Shown: one piece after another, positions 34,661 through 45,890 of the stretch
Position numbering within the stretch: the first letter of the stretch is position 1
How the letters are laid out: each line of letters begins with the position of its first letter
DNA from: Desmodus rotundus
Lineage: Eukaryota > Chordata > Mammalia > Chiroptera > Phyllostomidae
DNA length: 64,000 bases
Direction: 5' to 3'
Assembly (NCBI RefSeq): GCF_022682495.2
Contig: NC_071394.1
Location: 25,516,470 to 25,580,469 of the forward strand
Notes under the pieces: model-generated
The model's input: only the letters and a program-made list of their open reading frames with translations
What the model was told of the DNA's origin: nothing
The model's database searches: none
Translations under genes and position numbers: made by a program

Positions 34661-35929
34661 CAAATAGCACACCATCAAAAAGTTTTTCACTATAAAATTG
34701 GTGATAGCCTCTTTGAAGAAACTTAGAACTCACGTGGAAAAGAGAATTTTAAAAGTTATCTGTAATCCCACTACTCAGAAATAAACACAGTTAAATTTTC
34801 AGGGTTTTTCTCCCCTGTGAACTGTAGTTAACACAGCAGAGGACACATCGTGTGTGTCATTTGTCTTCGGCGTTTAAGTGCCCCATGCCGATGCAACAGC
34901 TGCTGGAGAAGTATCTTTGCAGCACTGGTCCAGCAAACGGGTGGGATCTGCAGCTGTCCTATTTGGTGGGAGAGGCAGAGAAGGCCCTTTGGGGACCATA
35001 GTTCCACCAACACAGGGGATCAAGCATTCACTTTGCCCAGGCTGGGAAGTTGGCAAGGCCTGCCCTCCACCCCAGGGGAGGGTCGTTCTGGACACCAGCC
35101 GAGGTGGGTGGGAGCTTCCACAGACATGGTCCTGGGTAAGGAAGGGCCCCTGCCTTCATATTAGAGCCCATCACAGCTACTTGTATTTATGCTGCAGGGA
35201 ACCATGATTCTAGATCCTTCCTGTGAGTTTCTGTGGGTTTCAATGAATTTCTACATTGTCCTTCTGACATGACTGGATCACATTTCATCTGATCTTTACA
35301 GGAGCCACTACCTTTGTTAAGTCACTTGAAATGATGTCAAGAATACACATCATGGTGAAGCGGGAAATCACTAGAAGGATGGGATTATGGGAGAATCCTA
35401 GTTAAAATAAAGCTGTGGCCATCTTCATAATGTGCCATGTATATATGGATGTGTGTGCTTAAATTCCCAAACCTGTGTATTTAAGAATCTAAAACTGAGA
35501 ACTTGCTTGTGTTAACCTTTACTGACATTTGCTAAGGGATGGGACTCATGGTGATATCAGAGTTCAAAAGTCTATCACCTGGAGCGAGAGAAATCTGTAC
35601 ACGTCCCGTAGGAACTCTCAGGAAAGAGTAGGACTCATTCCTGTTAACAGAGTCCACTCTCAGGGCTGGGTGGAATCACTCTTGAAAGTCTTTAAGCGCT
35701 GCCCGAAGTTGAGTGTGTTTATCTTTGCTTGAACTCATCATCCCCTATGACTCAGGGGCCAGCCTCCCATTCTAATACCTCCAGGGAAACTCGCTTTCTT
35801 TACTAAGACTCCTCCCCTCACAGACAGGGGCCCCTCTCCCAAGGCTGGGGCACACCGGGGAATGCTGGGCTCGTCTAGTGATGCACCAGAGACTTCAGTG
35901 TAGGGGCTCTTAGCTCTCTGATTCTCCTC
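34661..35929. other. Intergenic stretch, little recognised
   Basis: 34680-34810 is AT-rich and could be an old L1 piece. Otherwise no feature can be supported. Confidence 0.35.
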
Positions 35930-36290
35930 CTATGAGCTTTTCCTGAGCTCCTTTACTTCTCTCACTTCTTATTGTTTCTCAGGGGACTGCCTGTGCCCTC
36001 TTCTCTTTGTCAGTCTGTTCTTTCTCCTAAATGATCTTGCCCACTCCAGGGTTCCAACTACCTATGAAACTCTGTCTCCTAAATTTGTATCTCTAGCCCA
36101 TCTTTCTCTCAAGTTCCAGACCCACTTATTCACAGGCCACTCCACATTTCTACCTCAAAGTTGTCACACCTCCAGCATGTCCCCCAAACTTACTCTTCTT
36201 CCTGCATCTCTTACCTCAGCCAACAGCACCATGATGCTGCCAAGCTAGAAAGCTAGGAGTCATTGCTCCCTCGCTCTGTCCTCATGCTAT
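35930..36290 (+). repeat. L2 LINE fragment
   Basis: 'TCCTAAATTTGTATCTCTAG', 'TCTCAAGTTCCAGACCCACT' and 'AGCTAGGAGTCATTGCTCCC' follow the order of L2 coding sequence near its 3' end. Confidence 0.75.
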
Positions 36291-36329
36291 GTGCTAAGTT
36301 GTGTTTAAGTCACTAATCTGGTCATTCAC

Positions 36330-36900
36330 TGAATAAATCAGAAGCCCCTAGTATGTGCCAGGCACTCTGCTAGGTAACTAATGGTGAGCAAAAAAAAAGA
36401 GTAGGTCCTTGCCTTTACAGATAGGGAAACAGACAAAGGATGGTATGAAAGAAATATACGAAGTAATCTGAGTGTTCAGTTTGGGGAAGGGAAATTTAAG
36501 AGGAAATCAAGAAAATGCCTTGGGAGTCGGCTAGATCAAGGACATGGCGTGGGAGTTTAGTTTTTAAGCAACCAGATCAGAGCGCCCACAAGTCCTCAAT
36601 CAGGTACACCGAGTGGGACTTCAGGGACTGCCATGGTGGCCCAAGTGTAATGAATTCCCATAATCAAGTGTACGGGGATATGACAGAAGAGGAGCCCGGA
36701 GTGGTGGGTAGAGGCCCCATTGTTCAGCACCTTGTGAGGATTTTGGTCCTCCTTCTAACAGGACAGAAAAGCCATTGAATACTTTTGGGGGGCGGGGTTA
36801 TGACAGGAATGACAGATTTATATATGAAAGTCACTCTAGCTGCCACATGGAGAACGGATTGGACGGGGCCTGAGTGGGTGTGGGGGAAGGTGACCCTACT
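36330..36900. repeat. Ancient interspersed repeat, family not resolved
   Basis: 'TATGTGCCAGGCACTCTGCT' at the left and 'GTCACTCTAGCTGCCACATG' at the right belong to an old mammal-wide repeat of the kind also seen at 3736-4235. Confidence 0.45.
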
Positions 36901-37019
36901 GGCTTCCTGCTTGCCATCCTGATAGCCGGGACCCCCAGTCCGGACTTGGGCAGCTGCCGTTGTCCCCTCACAGTGTACATTCAGAGTGACTGTCTGACTT
37001 ACCTTTCAACTTCCCTCAA

Positions 37020-37145
37020 CAGAAAAGGAAACCAGTGAGTCTTCATTGCACTCAAAATAAAGTCCAAACTCTTTAGCCGGCCCACAAGGCCCTCCAAACC
37101 CTGCCTTTGTCTCCTTCTCCTGTGTCGCATCTAACCACTTATCCT
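37020..37145 (+). repeat. L2 LINE fragment
   Basis: 'AAAATAAAGTCCAAACTCTT' followed by 'GGCCCACAAGGCCCTCCAAA' is the characteristic 3' L2 text. Confidence 0.82.
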
Positions 37146-37920
37146 CAAGTACCTCGTGTCTTAGTCCATAAAAGGGGCTTTGGGAGCTGGCCAGCAGTTG
37201 GAGAGCAAAGGCCCAGGGCAGTAGATGTACTTGAACCAAGGCTGAGGCGGAGCCTGGGGGCCAGCGTGTTGATCGAGCTGGGAGCACAGGAGACCTGCCC
37301 AAGTGGGGGGTTCAGGCAGTTGGCTCCAAGGGTATCAGGAAGCACTCAAGGACAGGGTATCTGGGGGCTTGGACTGAAGACCAGAGATAGAGTGGCTTGC
37401 TGGTGGTGACCGAGGACAGGACCCTGAGCTTTGAGAATGGGCACTTAAGAGCAGGACCCTGGCGACTGGAAACCTGATGTCCCAGGATAGCCAGGAGTCC
37501 AGCTCGTAAGGAAAGGTCAGGACTCAGAGACTTGGGGCTCAGAAGGCCAAGGACAAAGGCAGACATGAGGATGACTTTGTCAGGAGAACCATGGGAAAGC
37601 TCTTTATATTCTACATGTAAAGAAACTCGCAGCCAGAAGGAACCCCAGAGTGTAAGGGGCAAGGCTAAGCACCAAGGCTGGAGCAGCTAGAAGAGCACAG
37701 AGAAAGGAGCCCGGCAGCTCCTCCCATCACCCACACCAAGGCCTCAGGGCACACACCTAGAAGTCAAGGGCATTAAAGGTTAGCCCCACAAACCCCAAAG
37801 AGCTGGGAATGTTTGGGGGACCCATCCAATCTCGAGGTGAATGAAATCTCAACATTAGCATAGTTCTGAGAGTAGCTTTATAGCTTGGAGGAGGGTCTCT
37901 GAAGGCCATGACTGTGTACG
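37146..37920. other. Intergenic stretch upstream of ODF1
   Basis: No repeat or gene recognised. It borders the ODF1 promoter region. Confidence 0.4.
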
Positions 37921-37934
37921 GTTCACATGGCAAC
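37921..37934. promoter_or_regulatory. RFX X-box-like site upstream of ODF1
   Basis: GTTCACATGGCAAC matches the palindromic X-box GTTGCCATGGCAAC at 12 of 14 positions, with a perfect right half-site. RFX2 drives many spermatid and cilium genes through such sites (established knowledge); its use here is inferred. It lies 177 bp upstream of the ATG. Confidence 0.5.
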
Positions 37935-37963
37935 CAAGAGACTATGACATACTTAGAGGGCGC

Positions 37964-37971
37964 TGAGGTCA
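37964..37971 (+). promoter_or_regulatory. CRE-like site upstream of ODF1
   Basis: TGAGGTCA differs from the palindromic CRE (TGACGTCA) at one base. CREM-tau acts at CRE variants in haploid spermatid promoters. It is an 8-bp match, so chance occurrence is possible; the position about 140 bp before the ATG raises its credibility. Confidence 0.4.
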
Positions 37972-38014
37972 TAGAACACAAGCTTTAAAGTAAGTGAAAC
38001 ATGTGTGCCTCATG

Positions 38015-38026
38015 TATTTTTAAAAG
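38015..38026 (+). promoter_or_regulatory. TATA-like box of ODF1
   Basis: TATTTTTAAAAG lies 96 bp upstream of the ATG. A start site about 30 bp downstream would give a 5' UTR of roughly 60-70 nt. Confidence 0.4.
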
Positions 38027-38110
38027 AAACTTCTGAGAAGAGCTTAGAACAATTTTTCCCCCGAGTGCCATTTCCCGAAGGTACTCACAAAACAATAAGG
38101 TGTGACTGTA

Positions 38111-38430
38111 ATGGCTGCACTGAGTTGTCTTTTGGACAGTGTTAGACGGGACATAAAGAAGGTGGACAGAGAACTGAGGCAACTGCGATGCATCGACGAG
38201 CTCAGCACGCGGTGCCTGTGCGACCTGTACATGCACCCCTATTGCTGCTGCGACCTGCACCCCTACCCGTACTGCCTGTGCTACTCCAAGCGCTCCCGCT
38301 CCTGCGGCCTCTGCGACCTCTACCCCTGCTGCCTGTGTGATGTCAAGCTCTACTGCCTTCGCCCATCGCTCAGAAGTTTGGAGAGGAAAGCCATCAGAGC
38401 CATAGAAGATGAGAAGAGAGAGCTCGCCAA
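38111..38430 (+). CDS. ODF1: ODF1 coding exon 1 (outer dense fibre protein 1)
   Basis: This exon encodes residues 1-106 and two bases of codon 107. ODF1 (HSPB10) is a structural protein of the outer dense fibres around the axoneme of the sperm tail and is made in spermatids. The N-terminus ([20 protein letters not shown]) begins a heptad-like helical segment; in the rat protein an N-terminal leucine-zipper region binds partners such as ODF2. Residues 35-82 are very rich in Cys and Tyr ([22 protein letters not shown]), suited to the disulphide cross-linking of outer dense fibres. An Arg/Lys/Glu-rich helix follows (residues 86-107). The ATG at 38111 has G at -3 and G at +4; an upstream in-frame GTG at 38102 is not needed. 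The exon ends ...GCC AA before the donor GTAAAG. No frameshift or stop is present. I recognise the family with high confidence. Confidence 0.97.
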
Positions 38431-39159
38431 GTAAAGGAACTTGTTCAGATTTCTATAGTTGGTATAGGAGCCTTGTGAGGTGGAGTGAGGGGAGGGAGGC
38501 GACAATCGATACTTGAACGGAGATGAAGAGGGTTTGAGATAATGACTCTGACGGCTTAGCAAAGATTTCAGAAGAGTGAATGGGTCTTTGAGGGGAATTA
38601 TAGGGTTCTCCAAAGACAATGTGACAATGTCAGTTGGCAGGGTTGTTGTTGGTTTATAGCAGGAGTGCCAACATGATAAATAATATGGCTTTAATGAGGG
38701 AAAGAAACAGGGGGTGTCATTAAAAAGCTATTGGAAGCAGCGAACTACACATTTTTTCTGGTTATGAATAAAGTGATTTGAGTATGTTTGGACTTACAGA
38801 AATGACTCCAGGAGAAGTAATAATAATTGATCAAATCCTTAATGTTTGCCAGAGGCTTTAAGAGCAAGGGAGCAAATTGAACAATAGAGACATTTTCTGG
38901 GTTCTGCAGGGAAACCTTTCTCCCATTTTCCAACTCCAGGCAAAGACTTAAAATGCGTCTGGAATTGGGTCTGTTATGTTGGCCTTTCCCTCCGACTCTG
39001 GTGAAAGTTGCACAAATAAACTCGAGAACTGAGAGTCTTGGCTTTCAGGACAGAGTTGAAAATGTTTTAATCAAATGGGTAATTTTAAGTCATCAAAAAT
39101 TTTTTGTTTGATTACATTTTCTTTTTTGGCTTAAAGGAAGCTTTCTTTATTATTATTAT

Positions 39160-39720
39160 TTTTTTTTTTTTACTTTCTACATATGCCATTTAGTCTGTTA
39201 CTATTGTTGAAAGAAAATAGTTGAAAGCCCAGTTCCCTAGTAAAATGAATTCTGGTCCATCCATACATTGGAATGATAATGTAGACGCAAAAATGATTAA
39301 TGAAGCATTTTATGTATTGATGTATTAAGTAAAAAAAAGCAAGGTGAAAAACTATTTAATATACTACTATTTTTAAAGATGTGCATAAATGGATGACAGA
39401 TATTTTTGTTGAACTATATCTGATATGTAACATTGTATAATTTAAGGGGGACAACATGTTAATTTGATATTTTTGTATATTGTAATATGATTGCCATTTT
39501 GGTGATAATTAGCACCTCTGTCACATTACATAGTTATCATTTCTTTTTAGTGGTTTGAATAACTACGGCCTGGTCCCTTAGCAAGTTTGATGATTATAAT
39601 ACTATATTATTGTCTATATTCACTTTAGGGTGCTAATATTAGATCTCTGAAAATTATTTACTATTTGTTGCAAGTTTGTGTCTTTAAACAATATTGTCCT
39701 ATCCTGATGACAAATTAATA
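39160..39720 (+). repeat. L1 LINE relic in the ODF1 intron
   Basis: 'TGGTCCATCCATACATTGGA', then 'ACAACATGTTAATTTGATAT', then 'CACCTCTGTCACATTACATA' are L1-type texts. A T-rich, TAT-repeat tract (about 39146-39172) sits at its left edge. Confidence 0.65.
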
Positions 39721-40019
39721 GATTAGATGGACAGACAGGGAGATAAAGAGAGACAGAGCAAGATCCTTGATGACAGGGACAGTGCTGTTCACTGCAAAGG
39801 GCAACAAGGCAATTATTGTCCAGGTCATAGGTCACCAAAGGTCAGGAACAAACATCCCTTAATAGTCTGGGATGGGGCTCTTGCTGATAAACTCATCTAC
39901 ACTTACCTTGAACTAATTTTTATTTTTACTCCTTAGAGTAGTAAGATTGAGCCAAGGTTTCTTTTGTAACATTTAATCTAAATGAAGGGGCAGCAGATCT
40001 GTGTCCACTCTCCCTTTAC

Positions 40020-40810
40020 CTTTGAATCCTTGATTACTTTTGACCCAAGTCCTTTCAGCCTCTGTCTCCTGGCTTTCCCTCCTCCCCAGACTCTCCAGGG
40101 GAGAGTGCCTCTCTGCTTTTTATCATCCAGGCACCCCCCAACCCCACCTCTGGCAGGGGACCCGAATTCTTTGTGTGCAGTGGACCCAACTTCAAGTTTA
40201 ATTCTCAGCAACGAGAATTGGTTTATGCACGAGGGGACGCTTTCCCTGACAGTGTCCGGATTTTTGCTAATTTTTCCTCTCCTGCGGCAGTACATGATGC
40301 TGGGGATGTCTTTACACTAATTCCCAGCGCTCTAAACTGAAAGGTCCATTTAGAAGTGACCTCAGACTGGCCCTCTTGTATCTCCTCTCAGCCACTTTTC
40401 CTCCAGAACATTCATACCACCTGGCGAAGGCCTCCTGTGCTCTGTTTCTGACGGCTTGACATTTCTCATCCAGAAGGGCTTTGTGTCACCTGCGAACTTA
40501 AATATTCAATTTTCCTGAGCGTGGATGAAAATGCCAGACCCTTATCTAGCCCTGATCCCAGAGGACTTTCACTGTTAATATTTTTTCTTCCAGGGAAATG
40601 CCTTTTTTTTTTCCTTATCTCTCAGCTGACTCCCAATCCATGACTAAATAGATCCAGAAATATCATGTTAATTCAATTCTTTAAGACAATTTTTGGTGTG
40701 AAACATTGCCCGAGGCTTTTTAAATTCAGAAATCACATTCGTGCGACCTTTTTCCTCCTTTAAAGAATGCTGGCAGTTCGGTTAGGTTGACATGTCCTTT
40801 TAGATGTCAG
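40020..40810 (-). repeat. Ancient CR1/L3-like LINE relic in the ODF1 intron
   Basis: 'TGTCACCTGCGAACTTAAAT', 'CTCCCAATCCATGACTAAAT', 'AAATATCATGTTAATTCAAT' and 'GAGGCTTTTTAAATTCAGAA' recall, in this order, the complement of amniote CR1-like LINEs (the 'gtcatctgcaaactt ... aaatgctttttaaattca' text). Limits are approximate; the left part (40020-40370) is weaker. Confidence 0.4.
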
Positions 40811-41269
40811 GCTACGTTGTCCAGAAGATTCTTTGCCAAACCAGAAAGACCCCCTGGCCTGAGCCGCCATGGCCCCGGTGGAATTGTCTGTCCGTGGGAG
40901 TCTGTCTGCTCTGTCTCTGGGTGCTCCTTTGATAGCTGACAAGAAGGCTTGGCCGGCAATTTAATTCCCAAGAATGTCCCGGGTGTATGTTATTTGATCT
41001 ATGTGTGTGCCTGCCTGCATGTGTGTGCATATCTGTGTACATGCGGGTGTGGTATTTTTTTAAACTGGGTATAGAAGGTCCAATCCATTTCCATTGTTTG
41101 CTGAGCAGCTGCTTTAAGAGACACCTTAGCAGCATCTTCCTTGGTAGACACCCAAGTGAGTACTTTTGTTTCTTTAGCTTCTTTGATGTTCTCTTTTCCC
41201 CACCGAATTAGCTTTTGCAGAGCAAGCACCCACTAGCTGTTTCCCCGACTCTTCCTTCTTCTTCTGGAT
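40811..41269. other. ODF1 intron segment, nothing recognised
   Basis: Includes a short TG-rich tract around 41000-41050. No feature supported. Confidence 0.4.
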
Positions 41270-41560
41270 TTAGAAGGGCCAAGGTCACTGAATTTGGTCT
41301 CCGCAAGGCGTGCCAGCAATCCGACCTGGGGCGTGCCTCATTCCCACCGCGCTTGGTGCGCTCCGGCCGTCTGCGCCGAAGTGGGAGAAACACGTGATCA
41401 CAGAGCCCACCCGGTCCTGCCGCCAGGCGTTTATCACCTAATCAGCGATGTCTGGTTGCTGCTCCCACTCCCAGCAGCAGCCTTTGTGGATAAATGAACC
41501 TCGCTTTGCAGCCACACCACAGGCGTGCCGTGGCCCCAACCCTGCACCTCTTACCAACAC
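41270..41560. promoter_or_regulatory. CpG-rich patch in the ODF1 intron, possible regulatory element
   Basis: CpG dinucleotides cluster at 41300-41440 (for example 'TGCGCTCCGGCCGTCTGCGC'), unlike the CpG-poor flanks. It includes an E-box CACGTG (in AAACACGTGATC). No exon or TATA box is evident. It could be an internal CpG mini-island, an enhancer, or simply GC-rich single-copy sequence. Confidence 0.3.
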
Positions 41561-42350
41561 CTGGAAACTGGTCCTGAAGCTGCACTTCCCTCCGCTCCCC
41601 GCTGCAGTTGGCCTGAGTCTTCAACAACAAATTCCCTCCAACGTCCCCACACAAGGGGCACTCCCTCTTCTGAAAACTTCAAAAATTTGCCCCCTCATTT
41701 CTTTCGTGGTTTACCCTTCACACTTGGAGAATGTGGTTTTCACTGAATCACTCTGACCCTGGAGGCATCCCTCGTGGTGACCTCTCTGCCTGTTTAGCAG
41801 CATGTGGACCAGTTCTAAGCCCTCAGGGAAATCTTTTCATTTCCCCCCCATTCCCTGCCTCAGAAGCCACCGCCTCAAAGAGGGGAAGCCTGGCGGCTTT
41901 ATGGCTAGTGAAAGGCTGGCTTTCCCACTGACAGGAGAGCTCTCCTGTTTATCCCCCCACCGAGGAAGCCAGCTGGGCCCCCTCCCATCACAATCCTTCC
42001 ATACGCACAGATCTTGGAGGCCAGTCACCCCAGGACGACAAGTGTAGGAGCTGCTGCCCATCTAGGCCACATGCATGTCTACTGCTTGGGCTGACCTTGT
42101 TTAATGATGCAGGACTTGGGCTTAGTCATTTAAAGCCTCAGATTTCAGGAAAGTCTGTGTAAGGCAGAGCCCAGTACAGCCTAAATGACTGACTTATCCT
42201 TTATTGGGTAAAACTATGTCCCTTGAACTTCCACTCCACTTATCCTTGTACCATGTTGGCCATTTAGAGGTGATGAAACAGCCTCAGTGGCCATGTCCTT
42301 TGATCACCAGAAGTGGGAGATGTGGGACCTAAAGCCAGGCTCTCCTTTTC

Positions 42351-42520
42351 CAGTCAGTGCTTCCAGGAGTGGTCCCTGGGCCTGGAACTTGTCAGAAATG
42401 CAAACCCTCAGCTTCTCTGGCCCACCAGCTGAATCAGAAGCCCCGGAGGTGGCACCCAGCCACCTGTCTTAACAAGCTCTGCTGGGGACTCAGATGCAAC
42501 TGCATTGTTCTACTCTGCTC
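42351..42520. repeat. MER5A-like hAT fragment in the ODF1 intron
   Basis: 'GTCAGAAATGCAAACCCTCA' then 'AGCTGAATCAGAAGCCCCGG' and 'CTTAACAAGCTCTGCTGGGG' follow MER5A order. Confidence 0.78.
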
Positions 42521-44554
42521 CTGCAGGGAGACATTGTTCTTCAGCAACAACCAAAAGTCTGGCCAAGACAGACAAGACAGGAAAAGCAGGGAAGAGGGAC
42601 AAGAAAGAAGAGGAAGGGGAAGACATGTTGGAAAGGCAGAATCCAGTGTAACAGTCCTCGGAGGGGGTCTAAATTAGGAGAAAAGACCAAGTACTTCACA
42701 GACGACTAGAGAAAGGCCTACTGCCCTTTGCTCTTAAGAAAAGATGGGCCTGTTTGACGACTTCATTACTTTGCACATCAGCAGGCTGAACATGATTTAT
42801 ATCATTGTGAAGATGGCTGGTTATTTTGCTCCCCACTGCCATGAGCAGCATGTGTCACATTCAGGAGCTTGGTCACACATGCCAGTGAAACCCAGTTTCA
42901 GTGGGGAAAAGGGGTGGCAGACAGAGATGCTGGCTGCCCACGCATTTCCCCAGCTTTCCCAAGGGGCTTCTGCAACAAACCAAAGGGGCCTGTTTCCCCA
43001 TGTTTACTGTGGTTAAGCTACACCTCATGATAAGTACAGGAGGCAATCCCCACAGAGCCTTGGAAAATCCCGCGTAGGATGATGGGCACCTCGCTAAGTG
43101 GGAGTCGAGTTGCAAGTTCAGAGTTGAGTCTGATGAGTAAAATGTGGCTCTGGCAATTTCTCCTAACCCACACATCCCCACTGATAACCTCTGACCTCGA
43201 AGCAAAAGGAAGGAGAAATGTGACCTTGCCAAACTTTTTAGGTGATTTCCTGAAGATCCACATTGGAGGAGGACCTGTGCAGGGACTGCAGGGGCAAAGG
43301 GACAGAGTGATGGAGATAGAGGAAGGGGGATGTCTAACAATAAAAGACATGAAATTGTGCCCCAAGACCCAGGCTGCTACAAGAAGGAGATGGATCTCAG
43401 AATCGGCTGTGGTCCGAGACCCACCCCCTGCAGAGGACCCGTGTCTTACATACACATGGGATCAGATGTGGCAGTAGTCAGGTCTGGCAATCCTGCTTGG
43501 TGTCTGTGGTCCTTCTTTGTGTGACCCAGCCCTGCCTTCATGGCAGGACGTGATGTTTCTCCTCTCCGACTGAAAGGTCTGAGCTGAACAGAAGAGCATG
43601 ACTCAGCCCACGCACACACCAAGGGAGGTTCTTCAGAGCTGAAGGGGCACACGTTCTGCTTTGTGCTTCATGCTTGGCTTTGGCTGGTAGGGCTTCCAGC
43701 CCGTGGCCCATCCACAGAGGGCACGGTGCATCTTTGTGTGCTATTGTCTGCTTGTTCAGGGAGATAGAGCGCTTTTTCTCCCGTTGTTCCCACAGAGACA
43801 CAGACAGAGTTTAAAGGAAGTTCAGTTCTCTTCCTTTCTTTTTAGCATGGCCTAGGGGTACCCAGCATGAAAGATGACCGGGGCCAGGGTTGGAAATGAA
43901 GCCAAGTGACTCTCACAGTCCTCTGGGTGCCTTGCAGAAATTTTCTGTTGGCCTCAGTATCTTATAGGACAGCATTCTATTTGATCATTCTGGAATTAGC
44001 CACTAAGGGCCTTTGTTTATAACCTTTAGTACAAGGGCTCACATTATCGTTAAACCAATCATGTTCAGGCTTATCAAAAAAAATAAGTAGAAATAGATAA
44101 ACACATACAAATGGAGAGATGTCTAGCCCCAGAATGGTCAATGTTGTATAGAATTATGGGTATTTTTTAAAATATACCTTTTTTTTTTGCTAATCTGTAT
44201 TTTCTGATTTTTCTACAATGAACTTAAGTGACAAAAAGAAGTATATAAACAAAATTCAGCATAAAAAGAATTAAAAATGTATTTCAAACCAATAATCCAA
44301 TCGTTGGGTCCAGACTCCTCAAACTGGAAAATGTTCTAGAAATCACACACTCCAAGGCCTTTCTTTGGAGACTGACTGATACAAGATTTGCCAGGAGTAT
44401 CTCTTCAGAACAAAGATTTTTTCTGATGTTAAGGTATAAAAAGAAGACCATTTCAGAGCATTAGGTTTTCTTTGGAAGGATCAGGCAATTAGAAAATGGA
44501 CCCACACCAGGCTGCAGAGACCATGAGAGCTCAGGCTAACTGACAGTTAAAATC
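42521..44554. other. ODF1 intron segment, nothing firm
   Basis: Contains an A/T-rich stretch at 44075-44290 that may be an old LINE tail. ORFs at 42873-43477 overlap on both strands and have no domain. Confidence 0.35.
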
Positions 44555-44680
44555 CTTGCATTGGCATGAACAGGCCTGAATTTGAATCCAGACTCTTCCG
44601 TTCAGCACCTTTACCGTCCCCTCATCTGTAATACACCTGCATTAAAGGGTTATTGTGGAGAGTAAACAAAACAATGCCTT
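44555..44680 (-). repeat. MIR SINE fragment
   Basis: 'CCTGAATTTGAATCCAGACT' and 'GGGTTATTGTGGAGAGTAAA' are complement-strand MIR. Confidence 0.82.
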
Positions 44681-44714
44681 TACCAACTTAGCACTTCCCA
44701 CAAAACCTAGTATC

Positions 44715-44910
44715 TTAATCATGTGTCAAGTACTAATATACTTGGCATTCATTAATTGATTTTTTCCTCACAACAAACCTAGAAGTAGGTCCCAAATTTA
44801 TAGATGAGGAAACTGAGGCACAGAGATTCAGTAACTTGTCCACCTGGCAGAGCCAAGATTTGGACTTAAATAGCTATGCTTTTAAGCACTTCACTTTACT
44901 GCCTCTTGAT
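44715..44910 (+). repeat. MIR SINE
   Basis: 'TTTATAGATGAGGAAACTGA' then 'CAGTAACTTGTCCACCTGGC' and 'AGAGCCAAGATTTGGACTTA'. Confidence 0.9.
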
Positions 44911-45429
44911 GTATCAGAAGTAATCAGTTAGTGTGAGCTGTGGTTATTGTTCTTGTATTATAAAGGCTTCATACACAGGATTGCTGAGCAGCAATAAGGC
45001 AGCTCTGTAGGGACCACAGAGGTCTGTGTTTGCTGCTCCAGGGGCCGCAAGGTATGGTATTTAGCAATCAGCTCAGTGCAGGGAAGAGAAAAGCCTTGAT
45101 GTGCTGTGCTTACCAATTCCCATGGTGTAAATATTCTCACCATGATAGATTTCAAGCTATCAACATGAAGTCACTGGATGAGGAGGTGGGAAGGGATATG
45201 CATAATTAACCCTTGCAAGCCAGTAGGATCCAGCACACAGCGCCTCCACGGGGCCTGCAGTCCAGAGTCTGGAGCAGCCTGAGACAGGAGGAGACAAGCC
45301 TAGCCCCAGCATCCCGCCTTCTCGTTTGTTGACGGAGTGTTCAGGCTTGGTCCTGAGGCTGACAGCAATCATTAAAATGCAAGTTTTAAATGGTATCCCC
45401 TTAAAAAACAAACTCTAAGGGTCTACATA

Positions 45430-45690
45430 TAACAGTAATAATAAGAATGATCATGGTTACAATTAAGCAGAGCTTATAATGTGCCAAGCACAATGTTAAG
45501 CAAAATACATAATTTTATCAAAATCTCCAATCCTATGATGCAGGTACTATTATTATTTTCATTTTACAGATGAGGAAACTGATGCACAGAGAAGTTAAGG
45601 AACCTGCCCAAGTTTCCTTAACTAAGAAGAGTAGGTGCTGGGATTTAAATACAAGAGAAAGGTCTGGAGGGCCAAGCATCTGTCTGTTCT
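45430..45690 (+). repeat. MIR SINE, near full length
   Basis: 'GCTTATAATGTGCCAAGCAC', 'CAGGTACTATTATTATTTTC' and 'TTTTACAGATGAGGAAACTG' then 'GAGAAGTTAAGGAACCTGCC', the complete MIR order. Confidence 0.93.
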
Positions 45691-45890
45691 TAACAGAGGT
45701 TCACCTGTGGGGAGTGTGATTTACATGAGAAGTCTTTCATTCTTTAATTTATACACTTCTGTAAAGTTTGATTTTTCACAATGACTAGTGTTTACTTTTG
45801 CTATGAAAAGAAGAAATAGAGATCAAACTATTGCTTCTCAAGCCGGGTCTGAACTTCTCCCTCCTACCCTTCCTGTTTTCTGAATTTCAG

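Larger units (their letters stand above)
38431..45890 (+). other. ODF1: ODF1 intron 1
   Basis: 7,460 bp, phase 2 (splits codon 107, AA|A, Lys). The donor is GTAAAG. The acceptor is a pyrimidine tract (CTTCTCCCTCCTACCCTTCC) ending in TTTCAG. The intron holds L1, CR1-like, MER5A-like and MIR relics and a CpG-rich patch, listed separately. 38431-39159 and 42521-44554 hold nothing else that I recognise. Confidence 0.95.

Noticed and set aside
38102..38110. Upstream in-frame GTG as the ODF1 start
   Set aside because: ODF1 orthologues start [10 protein letters not shown]. The ATG at 38111 has a good Kozak context, and GTG starts are very rare in vertebrate nuclear genes.
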